Positions 1 to 8,200 of a stretch of 64,000 nucleotides of DNA are shown in pieces. The translations under genes and the position numbers were made by a program. The stretch lies in the NCBI RefSeq assembly GCF_008693385.1, contig NZ_CP044065.1, positions 3,162,001 through 3,226,000 on the forward strand. The letters are read 5' to 3'. A model generated the notes under the pieces. That model had not been told where the DNA came from, did not search any database, and saw only the letters and a list, made by a program, of their open reading frames with translations. Source of the stretch: Cupriavidus pauculus (lineage in GTDB: Bacteria; Pseudomonadota; Gammaproteobacteria; Burkholderiales; Burkholderiaceae). Within the stretch, counting starts at the first letter, position 1. Each line of letters starts with the position of its first letter.

Positions 1-1305
1 ACGCGGCGCGAGTACATCACCGCGGGTCTGGCCAGCATGATGGGTACCACCATCGAGTGGTACGACTTTTTTCTGTACGGTACCGCGGCCGCGCTGATCT
101 TCAACAAGATCTTCTTCCCCTCGTTCGATCCGCTCACGGGCACGCTCGCCGCGTTTGCTACCTACTCGGTGGGCTTCTTCGCGCGGCCGCTCGGCGGCAT
201 CGTGTTCGGCCATTTCGGCGACAAGGTCGGCCGCAAGTCGATGTTGCTGATCACGCTGTTCATGATGGGCATTCCGACCATCCTCATCGGCCTGATTCCG
301 TCGTACGACAGCATTGGCTACTGGGCCGCCGTGGCGCTCGTGCTGCTGCGCCTGCTGCAGGGCATCGCGGTGGGCGGCGAGTGGGGCGGCGCGGTGCTGA
401 TGGCCGTGGAACATGCGCCCGAGGGCAAGAAGGGCTTCTTCGGCAGCCTGCCGCAGGCCGGTGTCGCGCCGGGACTCGTGCTGTCGTCGCTCGCCATGGG
501 CATGGTGGCCGCGTTGCCCGAGAAGGACATGCTGACATGGGGCTGGCGCGTGCCGTTCCTCGCCAGCGTGATCCTGCTCGCGGTCGGCTGGTTCATTCGC
601 GCGAAGGTCGCCGAGTCGCCGGACTTCGAGCAGATGCAGAAGAAGGGCGAGAAGGTGGAGATGCCCGCGATGGTGGTGCTCAAGCGCTATCCGCGCCAGG
701 TGCTCACCGTCGTCGGCGGACGCCTTGCCGAGGTGACGTGGTTCTATACCGTGGTCACGTTCTCGCTGGCGTACGCCACGGGCACGCTCGGTGTGCCCAA
801 GTCGGTGATGCTCGATGCCACCGTATGGGGCGCGGCCATCGCGCTGTTCACCATGCCGCTGTTCGGCGTGCTGGGCGATCGCTTCGGCTTCAAGTGGGTG
901 TTCATGGCAGGCACGGTCGGCATTCTGGTCTTCGCGCCGCAGTTCTTCTCGCTGCTGCAGTCGCTCGATCCGAAGAACATCACCATTGCGGTCGCGATTG
1001 CGATCGGCCTCGTCTACGCCTGCCTCTACGGCCCCGAAGGCAGCCTGTTCTCCGCGCAGTTTCCGGCCGAGGTGCGTTACAGCGGCATCTCGATCGCGGT
1101 GCAGGTATCGGGCGCCATCGGCGGCGGGCTCGCGCCCATCGTCGCCACCTCGCTGCTCGCCTATGGCAAGGGCAGTCCCACGTATATCGTGTGGTATCTC
1201 TGCGCGCTGAGCGTCATCGCGTTCATCAGCGCCGCATGCATGCGCGATTCGGCATTCGCGACGGCTCCGCTCGGCGCCGTGCAACGCGGCACACAAGGGG
1301 GGTAA
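1..1305 (+). CDS. MFS transporter, metabolite:H+ symporter (MHS) type, 5'-truncated by window edge
   Basis: Inner-membrane secondary transporter, probably proton-coupled uptake of a small organic acid. The frame is open from base 1 (TRREYITAGLAS precedes the first ATG at 37), so the true start lies upstream of the window. At least 434 residues are visible. Family marks are the opening GTTIEWYDFFLYG, the loop 2-3 motif GDKVGRK, the MHS signature QGIAVGGEWGGA in TM4, and a second half-motif GDRFGFK. About twelve hydrophobic segments can be counted. The next gene starts 6 nt downstream on the same strand, so the two are probably cotranscribed. The substrate cannot be told from sequence. Confidence 0.9.
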   Translation, partial: TRREYITAGLASMMGTTIEWYDFFLYGTAAALIFNKIFFPSFDPLTGTLAAFATYSVGFFARPLGGIVFGHFGDKVGRKSMLLITLFMMGIPTILIGLIPSYDSIGYWAAVALVLLRLLQGIAVGGEWGGAVLMAVEHAPEGKKGFFGSLPQAGVAPGLVLSSLAMGMVAALPEKDMLTWGWRVPFLASVILLAVGWFIRAKVAESPDFEQMQKKGEKVEMPAMVVLKRYPRQVLTVVGGRLAEVTWFYTVVTFSLAYATGTLGVPKSVMLDATVWGAAIALFTMPLFGVLGDRFGFKWVFMAGTVGILVFAPQFFSLLQSLDPKNITIAVAIAIGLVYACLYGPEGSLFSAQFPAEVRYSGISIAVQVSGAIGGGLAPIVATSLLAYGKGSPTYIVWYLCALSVIAFISAACMRDSAFATAPLGAVQRGTQGG

Positions 1306-1311
1306 GCGCGC

Positions 1312-1923
1312 ATGACCCGCCCGCATATCGACTACTACTTCTGGCTCAACTCGGACTGGGCCTACCTCGGCGCCGATCGGCTCGACGCGCTTTCGCGGCG
1401 CATGGATGTGGAGATCCGGCACAAGCCCGTGGACCTGCCCAACGTCTATGCGCGCACGGGCGGCGTGCTGCTCGGCCAGCGCGCGCCGGAGCGCCAGCAA
1501 TATCGCATCGCGGAGCTCAGGCGCTGGTGCCGCAAGCTCGGCATCGACGTGAATCCGACGCCGAAGTACATGTGCCCGAACGCGGACCTCGCGTCGCGCA
1601 TCGTGATCGCGGCCGATCGGGCGCACCTGCCGGTGCTCGGGCTGTACAAGGCCATCCTGCACGCCGAATGGTGCGAGGAACGCGATATCTCGTCGGCGGA
1701 CACGCTGCGCGAGATCGTGCGCGGGCAGGGCCTCGATGCCGATGCGCTGCTGGCGCGGGCGCTGCAGGACGACATCGAGGCACTGTACCGCCGCTACACC
1801 GACGAGGCCGTCGCGGCGGGCGTGTTCGGCTCGCCGTCCTATGTGTTCGAGGGGGAGTTGTTCTGGGGGCAGGATCGGCTCGACATGCTCGAGGAGGCCA
1901 TCGCGCTGCGGCTCGCGTCCTGA
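1312..1923 (+). CDS. DsbA-family / 2-hydroxychromene-2-carboxylate isomerase-like protein
   Basis: A 203-residue thioredoxin-fold protein of the HCCA isomerase / kappa-GST type, which uses glutathione to isomerise aromatic ring-cleavage intermediates. It opens with IDYYFWLNSDWAYLGADRL, where DsbA-type enzymes carry a CxxC; here no cysteine pair is present, as expected for the isomerase branch. The C-terminal GVFGSPSYVFEGELFWGQDRL is the conserved cis-Pro region plus the G-QDRL motif. It is cytoplasmic, with no signal peptide. The start follows a run of G (GGGGGG) 9 nt upstream. Placement behind an organic-acid transporter fits a small catabolic unit, but the substrate is unknown. Confidence 0.8.
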   Translation: MTRPHIDYYFWLNSDWAYLGADRLDALSRRMDVEIRHKPVDLPNVYARTGGVLLGQRAPERQQYRIAELRRWCRKLGIDVNPTPKYMCPNADLASRIVIAADRAHLPVLGLYKAILHAEWCEERDISSADTLREIVRGQGLDADALLARALQDDIEALYRRYTDEAVAAGVFGSPSYVFEGELFWGQDRLDMLEEAIALRLAS

Positions 1924-1951
1924 TACGTCCCGAACAACTTGCAGGACTGCG

Positions 1952-1975
1952 GCTCCCTCCGGGGAGCTTTTTTTT
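1952..1975 (+). terminator. Rho-independent terminator
   Basis: Stem GCTCCC / GGGAGC around a TCCG loop, followed by eight T. It sits 29 nt after the HCCA-isomerase-like stop and just before the end of the convergent kinase gene. Confidence 0.85.
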
Positions 1976-1984
1976 AACCCGCGC

Positions 1985-3364
1985 TCATCCACCCGACGGA
2001 AATCGCAACCGCGCCGAAAGCCCGCCTTCGCGCGCCCGTGCAAGTTGCAGTTCGCCGCCATACAGCGCGCTGATATCGCGCACGATCGCCAGCCCGAGTC
2101 CGCTGCCTTCGGCCTGCTCGTCGAGCCGCACAAAGCGCGACATCACGGCCTCGCGCGCCTCGTCCGGAATGCCAGGGCCGTCGTCGGCAACCTCGATCTC
2201 CAGCGCATCGTCGCGCTGCGCCACGCGCAGACGCACGCTGTGCCGCGCCCAGCGGCATGCGTTGTCGAGCAGGTTGCCGAGCATCTCGATCAGGTCCTGC
2301 CGGTCGCCGGGGAACATCCCTTCGCCCTCCGCCTCGATATCGAGCGCGCGTTCGCCATGCAGTCTGCGCAGCGCGTGCACGAGCGAGCCCGCCACGTCGT
2401 GCACGGGCACCAGCCCCGCATCGCGCGTGGCACCGGCGGCACGCGCGCGGGCCAGATGGCGATCGACCTGCCTGCGCATGACGTCGAACTGCTCGGCCAT
2501 GCGATGCCGCTCTTCGGGCGGCAGGCGATCGATATCGTTCGTCAGCACGGCCAGTGGGGTCTTGACCGCATGCGCGAGATCCGCGGCCTGGCGCCGCGAG
2601 CGCGCGACGGCCTCGGCATTGCGCGCGAGCAGCTTGTTGATTTCATCGACGAGCGGAATCACTTCGCTGGGCCATGTGCCGCCGAGCGTCGTTTCGCGCT
2701 GCCGGTGCATGGAGACCAACGCTTCGCGCAACCGCCTGAGCGGCAACAGGCCGAAGCTGATCTGCGCGACGACGGCGGCCACCAGGCCCGCGCCGAGCAC
2801 CGCGAGCGACAGCCACAGCAGATTGCGGAACGAGCGCTTGGCCGCGCGCAGTTCGGTTCGGTCGATCGCCACGCCGATCGTGACGGGCGGCATCGCTGTC
2901 CCCTGTGCTCCCTGCGGGCTCGGCGTCCCCGTGCCTTCCAGCCGCACCGTGCGCGTCATCACCATCAGCGACTGATCGCGCGGCCCCGTGGCCACGTAGG
3001 CATCCGTCGTCGGCACCTCGCGATCCATCTTCGCGGGGAACTCGGCATCCCATAGCGAGCGCGAACGTACTTCGGACTTGCCGCCGACCGCGTGCCAGTA
3101 GGCGCCGGAGTAGGGGCGCTCATAGCGCGGATCGGCGGGCGTGCGCGTGTTCACGAGCACGCCGGCGGGTGTCCATTCAAGCGACCCCGCGAGGCTCGTC
3201 ACTTCACGATTGAGCTGGCTGGCGTAGGTCTGATCGACATGGCGCTCGAACAGCGCGGACAGGATCAGGCCCGTCGTGACGAGCGCGCCGATCACCCATA
3301 GCGTGGAGACCGCGAACAGCCGTCGCGCGATCGAGCGCGTGGGGGATTGCGCCGGCGCCGTCAT
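1985..3364 (-). CDS. Sensor histidine kinase of a PepSY-linked two-component system
   Basis: A 459-residue inner-membrane kinase. TM1 lies near residues 16-38, a periplasmic sensor at about 40-180, and TM2 at about 182-203. A HAMP-like linker is followed by a HisKA box DLAHAVKTP with phospho-acceptor His265. The ATPase domain has N-box GNLLDNA (Asn368), DDGPGI (394-399) and GSGLGLAI (420-427). All catalytic elements are intact. It overlaps the upstream response regulator by 4 nt, so the pair is translationally coupled. The layout resembles PhoQ-like kinases, but I do not see an obvious acidic metal-binding patch, so the signal is left open. Confidence 0.9.
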   Translation of the reverse strand: MTAPAQSPTRSIARRLFAVSTLWVIGALVTTGLILSALFERHVDQTYASQLNREVTSLAGSLEWTPAGVLVNTRTPADPRYERPYSGAYWHAVGGKSEVRSRSLWDAEFPAKMDREVPTTDAYVATGPRDQSLMVMTRTVRLEGTGTPSPQGAQGTAMPPVTIGVAIDRTELRAAKRSFRNLLWLSLAVLGAGLVAAVVAQISFGLLPLRRLREALVSMHRQRETTLGGTWPSEVIPLVDEINKLLARNAEAVARSRRQAADLAHAVKTPLAVLTNDIDRLPPEERHRMAEQFDVMRRQVDRHLARARAAGATRDAGLVPVHDVAGSLVHALRRLHGERALDIEAEGEGMFPGDRQDLIEMLGNLLDNACRWARHSVRLRVAQRDDALEIEVADDGPGIPDEAREAVMSRFVRLDEQAEGSGLGLAIVRDISALYGGELQLARAREGGLSARLRFPSGG

Positions 3365-4026
3365 GCCTGCGCGGACTTCATGCGATAGCCGCGGCCGCGC
3401 ACGGTCTCGATGCGATCGGTGTCGAGCTTCTTGCGCAGCCGGCCGATGAACACCTCGATGGTATTGCTGTCGCGGTCGAAGTCCTGCGCGTAGATATGCT
3501 CGGTCAGCGCGGTCTTGCTCACGATCTCGTCCTGATGGTGCATCAGGTAATCGAGCACGCGAAACTCGTGGCTCGTGAGCGAGACCACCGCGCCGGCGAC
3601 CGACACGGTGCCCGTGCGCGGGTTCAGTTCGATCGGCCCACAGGCGAGCACGGGCGCGAGCTTGCCCGACGCGCGGCGAATCAGTGCGCGGATGCGCGCC
3701 TGCAGCTCCTCCATGCGGAACGGCTTGGTCAGGTAGTCGTCGGCGCCCGCATCGATCCCCTCGACCTTCTCCACCCAGCTGTCGCGCGCGGTGAGGATCA
3801 GCACCGGCAGCTCCGATCCCGCTTCGCGCCAGCGCCGCAGGACGGACAAGCCGTCGAGCGACGGCAGGCCGAGATCGAGAATCGCGGCGTCGTAGGGGTT
3901 CTCGCTGCCAAGGTGCCAGCCATCGAGTCCATCGGCGGCCACGTCCACGGCAAACCCCGCCGCCACGAGCGACTGCTCGAGTTGCCGCGCCAGGTCGGGT
4001 TCATCCTCCACCACCAGGATGCGCAT
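3361..4026 (-). CDS. OmpR-family response regulator
   Basis: A 221-residue DNA-binding response regulator. The receiver has the acidic cluster EDE (8-10), phospho-acceptor Asp51 in LDLGLPSLDG, Thr79 and Lys101 in the KPF motif. The C-terminal winged helix carries LTSHEFRVLDYL and GRLRKKLD...VRGRGYRM. The gene lies directly after the PepSY gene, with 1 nt between the stop region and its ATG, and before the kinase, with a 4-nt overlap. Tandem half-sites in the upstream promoter region (4411-4455) suggest that it autoregulates the operon and controls the divergent small membrane gene. Confidence 0.93.
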   Translation of the reverse strand: MRILVVEDEPDLARQLEQSLVAAGFAVDVAADGLDGWHLGSENPYDAAILDLGLPSLDGLSVLRRWREAGSELPVLILTARDSWVEKVEGIDAGADDYLTKPFRMEELQARIRALIRRASGKLAPVLACGPIELNPRTGTVSVAGAVVSLTSHEFRVLDYLMHHQDEIVSKTALTEHIYAQDFDRDSNTIEVFIGRLRKKLDTDRIETVRGRGYRMKSAQA

Positions 4027-4027
4027 G

Positions 4028-4387
4028 TCAGGGCGCCTTTCGCGCGCCGTCGAGCTTCGCGCCCTTGCTCTTGATCAGCGCCACGGTCCGCGCGTCGTAC
4101 TTGAGCTTGGACACGCCCCCATCGGGCAGCAGCAGCTTCACCTCGTAGATCCACTGGCCGTCGTCGTGATCGAGCTCCACGTCGAGCACGTCGCCGTTGT
4201 AGGTGCGATTGACGGCATCGAGCACGCGCGCCAGCGGCACGATCTCGCCGGCCCTGAGCGCGGCCCGCGCCCGATCGGCATCGGTGTCGGCCATCGCGGG
4301 GTACGAGGTCACGGACAGCACGCCGAGGGTCGCCGCCATGGAGAGGGCGATCGCGGCATTGCGGAGATGGAAGGTTCTGGTAGCCAT
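4028..4387 (-). CDS. Periplasmic PepSY-domain protein, first gene of the two-component operon
   Basis: A 119-residue secreted protein. The signal peptide is about residues 1-31 (AALSMAATLGVLSVTSYPAMA-type core, cleavage after AMA). A single PepSY module follows: DVELDHDDGQWIYEVKLL and KLKYDARTVALI are the typical beta-hairpin and final strand. The start at 4387 was chosen over a longer reading from 4675 because it gives a clean signal peptide, has AGGA 7 nt upstream, and leaves the operator region free. PepSY proteins adjacent to such kinases usually modulate the sensor or periplasmic proteases; that role is inferred here from position. Confidence 0.85.
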   Translation of the reverse strand: MATRTFHLRNAAIALSMAATLGVLSVTSYPAMADTDADRARAALRAGEIVPLARVLDAVNRTYNGDVLDVELDHDDGQWIYEVKLLLPDGGVSKLKYDARTVALIKSKGAKLDGARKAP

Positions 4388-4410
4388 GGCGTCATCCTGA
4401 CGCGCCGAAG

Positions 4411-4455
4411 CTGAACGCAACCTGAACGCCATGCTCAGCCGCCGTTCAGGTTGCG
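4411..4455. promoter_or_regulatory. Candidate OmpR-family operator: direct repeat plus inverted copy
   Basis: On the minus strand GTTCAG occurs twice with five bases between (GTTCAGGTTGCGTTCAG, 4411-4427), an 11-bp period expected for a head-to-tail OmpR-family dimer. A further copy lies on the plus strand, giving a perfect 13-bp inverted repeat CGCAACCTGAACG (4416-4428) / CGTTCAGGTTGCG (4443-4455). It sits between the start of the PepSY-regulator-kinase operon and the small divergent ORF at 4499, placed to control both. Confidence 0.7.
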
Positions 4456-4498
4456 GCCCGCATGATGCATCCCATCGACTCCACTCACGAGAATAGCC

Positions 4499-4660
4499 AT
4501 GCCGGCCAGCGTCCAACGAAGCGTCCATGCTGCAGATACTACTCCAGCCCCATCCGCGCCCACGCGCCGGCGCGAACGCAGCGGCCTGCGCGAATCCCTG
4601 GGCATGCTCGGCGCGCTGTTCGGCACGCTCGTGCTGGTAAGCAGCCTGTTCTGGCGCTGA
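4499..4660 (+). CDS. Small membrane protein (53 aa), divergent from the PepSY/two-component operon
   Basis: A 54-codon frame with ATG at 4499 and TGA at 4658-4660. It has a polar, basic N-terminal half (PTRRRERSGLRES) and a C-terminal hydrophobic stretch MLGALFGTLVLVSSLFW ending in Arg. That is the layout of a single-pass tail-anchored small protein. A purine-rich GAGAAT precedes the start. Codon use is GC3-rich like the neighbours. It faces the two-component operon across the candidate operator at 4411-4455, so it is a plausible regulon member or feedback regulator of the kinase. No family is recognised, and expression is unproven. Confidence 0.5.
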   Translation: MPASVQRSVHAADTTPAPSAPTRRRERSGLRESLGMLGALFGTLVLVSSLFWR

Positions 4661-4696
4661 CAGCCGAGTCGGCACGTAGATGTCTTGTATGTATCA

Positions 4697-4719
4697 TTTA
4701 TCAACAATATATCGATAAA
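4697..4719. promoter_or_regulatory. AT-rich inverted repeat upstream of lipoprotein gene
   Basis: TTTATC and GATAAA form 6-bp arms around an AT-rich 11-base centre containing TATAT. It lies about 130 nt before the lipoprotein start at 4845, in the only AT-rich stretch of this gap, and is a probable promoter or operator region. No regulator is identified. Confidence 0.35.
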
Positions 4720-4844
4720 GCGGCAATCCCCCTGACGTTGGGAGCGCCGCGTACACCACTCTTCTCTAGAATCTCCCCCTGATCGAGAGCCGGTCACCAA
4801 ATTCGGGCCAATCGACAAAACAAACAAAAACGTTAGGGGAAATC

Positions 4845-5858
4845 ATGAAGGCAATGGGTAAGTGGATGGCCAGCTGTGCGCTGGCTGCAATGCTTTGTGC
4901 TTGCGGTGGTGGTGGGGATGACGCCGGCAGCTCGCTGAATGTGAGCGCTACGGGCAGCAGCACGCAAGGGACAACCGTCGGCAGCGGCCAGACCGCGACG
5001 CTCAACGTGCAGTCGGGCGATTTCATCACGCTGCGCACGGGCGCGCCGGTCAGGTGGCAGGCGGTCATCACGAGCAACCTGACGACGCTGACGAACCAGT
5101 CGCAAAGCGAAACGGTCTGGTCGGGCAACCTGATCAGCCCGACCGGCGACACCATCCAGCTCACGGGCACGCTGGTGAGCGATGCCAGCAAGGTGTTCAA
5201 GCTGAACCTGACGGTGGCACCGCAACGCTACACGGTGCCCGCGCCGAAGGTCGGCACGGTAGCCACGCTCACCGAAACCACGACACGCCTCGGCGGCACC
5301 GTCAGCACGCAACACATTGCCTACACGACGACGGCCGTCGCCAACGGTATCGTCACGGTCGACAGCGTCAACGCCGACACGAACACGCCGGACGTACGCT
5401 ACACGCAGAACCTCGACGGCAACCGCCTGACCCGCACGTTCCTCAGCAACGGCAACCTGTGCACGTACACGCCCAAGCGCACCCTGTTCACCTTCCCGAT
5501 GTACGTCGGCAAGTCGTGGACCGACACGTGGAACTACAGCTGCGTGGCCGGCTATCGCGAGACGGGCAACGTGACGGCAACCGTGGTGGGCTACGAGCCG
5601 GTCACGGTCGCCGCCGGCACGTACAACGCGCTGCGCGTCAACTTCGTGATCACGTACACGAACTCGAACGACAGCCTGCTGCCGAACGGCAACCTCGGCA
5701 CGGCAACGTACTCGGAAACGATCACGGGCTGGTGGTCGCCGGAACTTGGCCGCACCGTGAGGTGGGTATCGAACAACGCGTACGCCACGGGCTTCTCGAA
5801 CGCGGCTTACACCAAGACGTTCACGCAGGAACTGCAAAGCCTGCAAAGCCCGCAGTAA
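4845..5858 (+). CDS. Secreted lipoprotein of unknown function
   Basis: A 337-residue protein with a lipoprotein signal: basic start MKAMGKWMAS, hydrophobic core, and lipobox LCAC with the lipidated Cys at 20 followed by GGGGDDAGSS. An Asp near the +2 region is absent, so outer-membrane sorting is likely. The mature part is rich in Thr, Asn, Ser and Gly and reads as beta-strand-rich, with WTDTWNYSC and GWWSPELGRTVRW motifs reminiscent of DUF-type secreted beta proteins. The GGAAAT-ATG context gives an acceptable ribosome site. It is monocistronic and followed by a bidirectional terminator. I do not recognise the family. Confidence 0.75.
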   Translation: MKAMGKWMASCALAAMLCACGGGGDDAGSSLNVSATGSSTQGTTVGSGQTATLNVQSGDFITLRTGAPVRWQAVITSNLTTLTNQSQSETVWSGNLISPTGDTIQLTGTLVSDASKVFKLNLTVAPQRYTVPAPKVGTVATLTETTTRLGGTVSTQHIAYTTTAVANGIVTVDSVNADTNTPDVRYTQNLDGNRLTRTFLSNGNLCTYTPKRTLFTFPMYVGKSWTDTWNYSCVAGYRETGNVTATVVGYEPVTVAAGTYNALRVNFVITYTNSNDSLLPNGNLGTATYSETITGWWSPELGRTVRWVSNNAYATGFSNAAYTKTFTQELQSLQSPQ

Positions 5859-5875
5859 CGCGGCAGCATGTGTGG

Positions 5876-5906
5876 AAAAAATGGCCAGCAAATGCTGGCC
5901 ATTTTT
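5876..5906. terminator. Bidirectional Rho-independent terminator
   Basis: A-run, stem TGGCCAGCA / TGCTGGCCA, then T-run. It lies between the convergent lipoprotein (ends 5858) and MFS gene (ends 5943) and can serve both strands. Confidence 0.9.
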
Positions 5907-5942
5907 ATTGGTCGCCTGGCGCTCCCTCGCCGCGCGCCCGCC

Positions 5943-7286
5943 TCACTTTTCTCCAAGGCGCCCGATGGTTTCCGGCACGATCACCGCGCCAGCCAGGTAA
6001 ATGGCAGTGACCGCGGCGACGAAGATTCCGAGTACCCTCGGCAGGTCGGCGGGGGTGCTGGCGCACAGCGATGCAAAGGTTGGCATCATCCCGCCGATCG
6101 CGAAGCCGATATTCCATGACAGCCCAGTCCCCGTGGCACGGATGCTGGTCGGGAACCGTTCGTTCAGGAAAATAAGGATCGGGGAAAAGCCCATGCAGCC
6201 GAGCATCGCCAGCGCTGTCGCATACATGCCGAGCGTGATGACGTCCTGCGCTGCGGGCATCTGTTGATAGATCCACGGCAGCAGCACCAGATTCAAGGCA
6301 CCGATCAGCAGGAAGCATCGCCGGCGACCGATCAGCGTGCTGAGGTGACCGGCAAAGATCGATGCCACGATGACGCCGGCACTGCTGGCCATCAGAATGG
6401 CCGCGGACGCGCCCGCCGGCGCGTTCACTGCGATCTTGAGGAAGGATGGCAGATAGCCTGAAGTCAGGTAGTAGGCGCTGCCGCCGCCCATCGTGAGCAG
6501 GATATTGACAACGAGGACGCCGCGGTACTTGCTGGAGAACAAGACGCGCAACGGGGCGTCGGCCGGTGCGGTGCGGCCCTTGGCCGCCTGCAACTGCTTC
6601 CACAGCGGCGACTCCTCGAGCGAGTTGAAGATGATCAGGCCGAGCACCGCGCTGATGATGCCGGCGAAGAACATGCAGCGCCAACCCCAGACGTCGAACG
6701 CATCGCCGGGAAACAGCGCGGTCATTGCCATGTAGGTGATGGAAGCCAGCAGCGCCCCGATGCCCGCGCCACCGCCACCGACCAGTCCCGACACGGCGCC
6801 GCGCCAGGACGGCGGCACCGATTCCGTACCGATGGTGTGGGTGGAGGCCACCACGCCGCCGACAAAGATCCCCTGCGCCAGGCGCAGCAGGATGAACAAG
6901 CCCGGCGCGAGCAGTCCCACTTGTGCCACCGTGGGCAGCAGCCCGAACGCCGCCGTGGACAAGCCAACGCCGGTCACCGCAACGACCATCGCGCCCTTGC
7001 GCCCGCGGCGATCGGCATAGGAGCCGAAGATCGCGGAGCCGAGCGGACGCATCAGCAGCGTCACCGCAAACGACGCGTACACGGCCGCCAGCGACAGCAT
7101 GGCATGTTCCGACGGAAAAAACAGCCTGCCGATCACAGGCGCCACGAACAGCAGAATGAACAGGTCGAACAGGTCCAGCGCCCATCCCATGCACGACGCC
7201 GTCACCGCACCAAGCACCTGGCGATTGCTCGCCGCTGGCAGCGTATCGTCGATCGTGTCCGTCCTCGTCTTTGCTACGGCTTCCAT
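5943..7286 (-). CDS. hmfT: MFS transporter, probable 2-furoate / aromatic acid permease (HmfT-like)
   Basis: A 447-residue, twelve-segment MFS permease. TM1 carries DLFDLFILL, the paired-Asp feature of aromatic-acid:H+ symporters. The loop 2-3 motif is SYADRRGRKGAM, and TM4 has RLAQGIFVGGVVAS. It is the last gene of the run that starts with the furoyl-CoA dehydrogenase large subunit, 95 nt behind the crotonase gene and on the same strand. In Cupriavidus basilensis the furoate cluster includes a dedicated MFS transporter (HmfT1), so import of 2-furoate is the natural guess from context. Sequence alone only supports an organic-acid transporter. Confidence 0.75.
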   Translation of the reverse strand: MEAVAKTRTDTIDDTLPAASNRQVLGAVTASCMGWALDLFDLFILLFVAPVIGRLFFPSEHAMLSLAAVYASFAVTLLMRPLGSAIFGSYADRRGRKGAMVVAVTGVGLSTAAFGLLPTVAQVGLLAPGLFILLRLAQGIFVGGVVASTHTIGTESVPPSWRGAVSGLVGGGGAGIGALLASITYMAMTALFPGDAFDVWGWRCMFFAGIISAVLGLIIFNSLEESPLWKQLQAAKGRTAPADAPLRVLFSSKYRGVLVVNILLTMGGGSAYYLTSGYLPSFLKIAVNAPAGASAAILMASSAGVIVASIFAGHLSTLIGRRRCFLLIGALNLVLLPWIYQQMPAAQDVITLGMYATALAMLGCMGFSPILIFLNERFPTSIRATGTGLSWNIGFAIGGMMPTFASLCASTPADLPRVLGIFVAAVTAIYLAGAVIVPETIGRLGEK

Positions 7287-7381
7287 AGTTGTCTGTCTCC
7301 TTTGATTTGGATCTCTGCCGCGATCAATGCGGCAGCGGTGGCGCGTGGCGGTTCGTTGCCGTCAGGCGCCCCCCGATTGCG

Positions 7382-8197
7382 TCAGCTACCGGTGAACGCC
7401 GGCTTGCGCTTGCCGTGGAACGCTTCCACGCCCTCGCGGAAATCGTCCGAGCTGCGGAGGCGGCTATAGCAATGCCCTTCCAGCTCGATGGCGATGGACA
7501 GCGGCGCGTCTTCGGTGTCGTTGAGCAGCTTTTTGGCGGTACGCTGCGCCAGCGGGGAGAAGCTGCGCAGCTCGTCGACCAGCGCATCGGTGGCGGCTTC
7601 CAGTTCCGCGTCGGCGACACACTCCACCGCGATGCCCCACTCATAGGCTTGCTTGCCCGAGATACGGCGCGAGCGCATCACGATGTCCTTGGTGCGGCCG
7701 ATGCCCACCATCTTCTGCAGGCGCGCCGAGCCGCCCGAGCCAGGAATCTGCCCGAGCTTCTGCTCCGGCAGCGCGTACTGCGTGGTCTCGGTGGCAATGC
7801 GGAAGTCGCAGGCCAGCGACAGTTCGAAGCCCACGCCAAAGCAATAGCCGCGGTTGGCGGCAATCACCGGCTTGCTGCAGCGCGCCGGCGCTGCAACGTT
7901 CCACGCCAGCTGCGAGACGTGCTCGGGCGACGCCTCCAGAAAGCCCTTGATATCGCCGCCGCTGGAGAAGTGCTCCCCCTGCGAGCGCAGCACGATCACG
8001 CGCACGCGCTCGTCGGCATCGAGCGCTTCGATGACGGCGCGCAACTGGTCGCGCGCCGCCATGGCAATGACGTTGTACGGCGGGCGGTGCAGGATGATGT
8101 CCGCACGCTCGCGCGCGGCGTCGATCTCCACGGAGAAGCCGTCGAGCTCTTGCAGACGTTGCTGGTCGGGATGGATCAGTTCGGTTGCCTGGGTCAT
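7382..8197 (-). CDS. hmfE: Crotonase-fold enzyme, probable 2-oxoglutaroyl-CoA hydrolase (HmfE-like)
   Basis: A 271-residue enoyl-CoA hydratase/isomerase superfamily member. The oxyanion-hole segments are HFSSGGDIKGF and NRGYCFGVGFELSLACDF; PEQKLGQIPGSGGSARL covers the usual catalytic-Glu/Gly loop. In the known 2-furoate pathway HmfE, a crotonase homologue, releases 2-oxoglutarate from its CoA ester after furoyl-CoA hydroxylation and ring opening. Position supports this role: the gene starts 3 nt after the CoA-ligase stop and belongs to the same tight operon. A generic enoyl-CoA hydratase is the alternative if the cluster substrate is not furoate. Confidence 0.8.
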   Translation of the reverse strand: MTQATELIHPDQQRLQELDGFSVEIDAARERADIILHRPPYNVIAMAARDQLRAVIEALDADERVRVIVLRSQGEHFSSGGDIKGFLEASPEHVSQLAWNVAAPARCSKPVIAANRGYCFGVGFELSLACDFRIATETTQYALPEQKLGQIPGSGGSARLQKMVGIGRTKDIVMRSRRISGKQAYEWGIAVECVADAELEAATDALVDELRSFSPLAQRTAKKLLNDTEDAPLSIAIELEGHCYSRLRSSDDFREGVEAFHGKRKPAFTGS

Positions 8198-8200
8198 GTT

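Noticed and set aside
57..3055. Long plus-strand frames running through the transporter, isomerase and kinase genes
   Set aside because: They cross a terminator and a convergent operon and encode Arg-rich nonsense; the real frames have family motifs.
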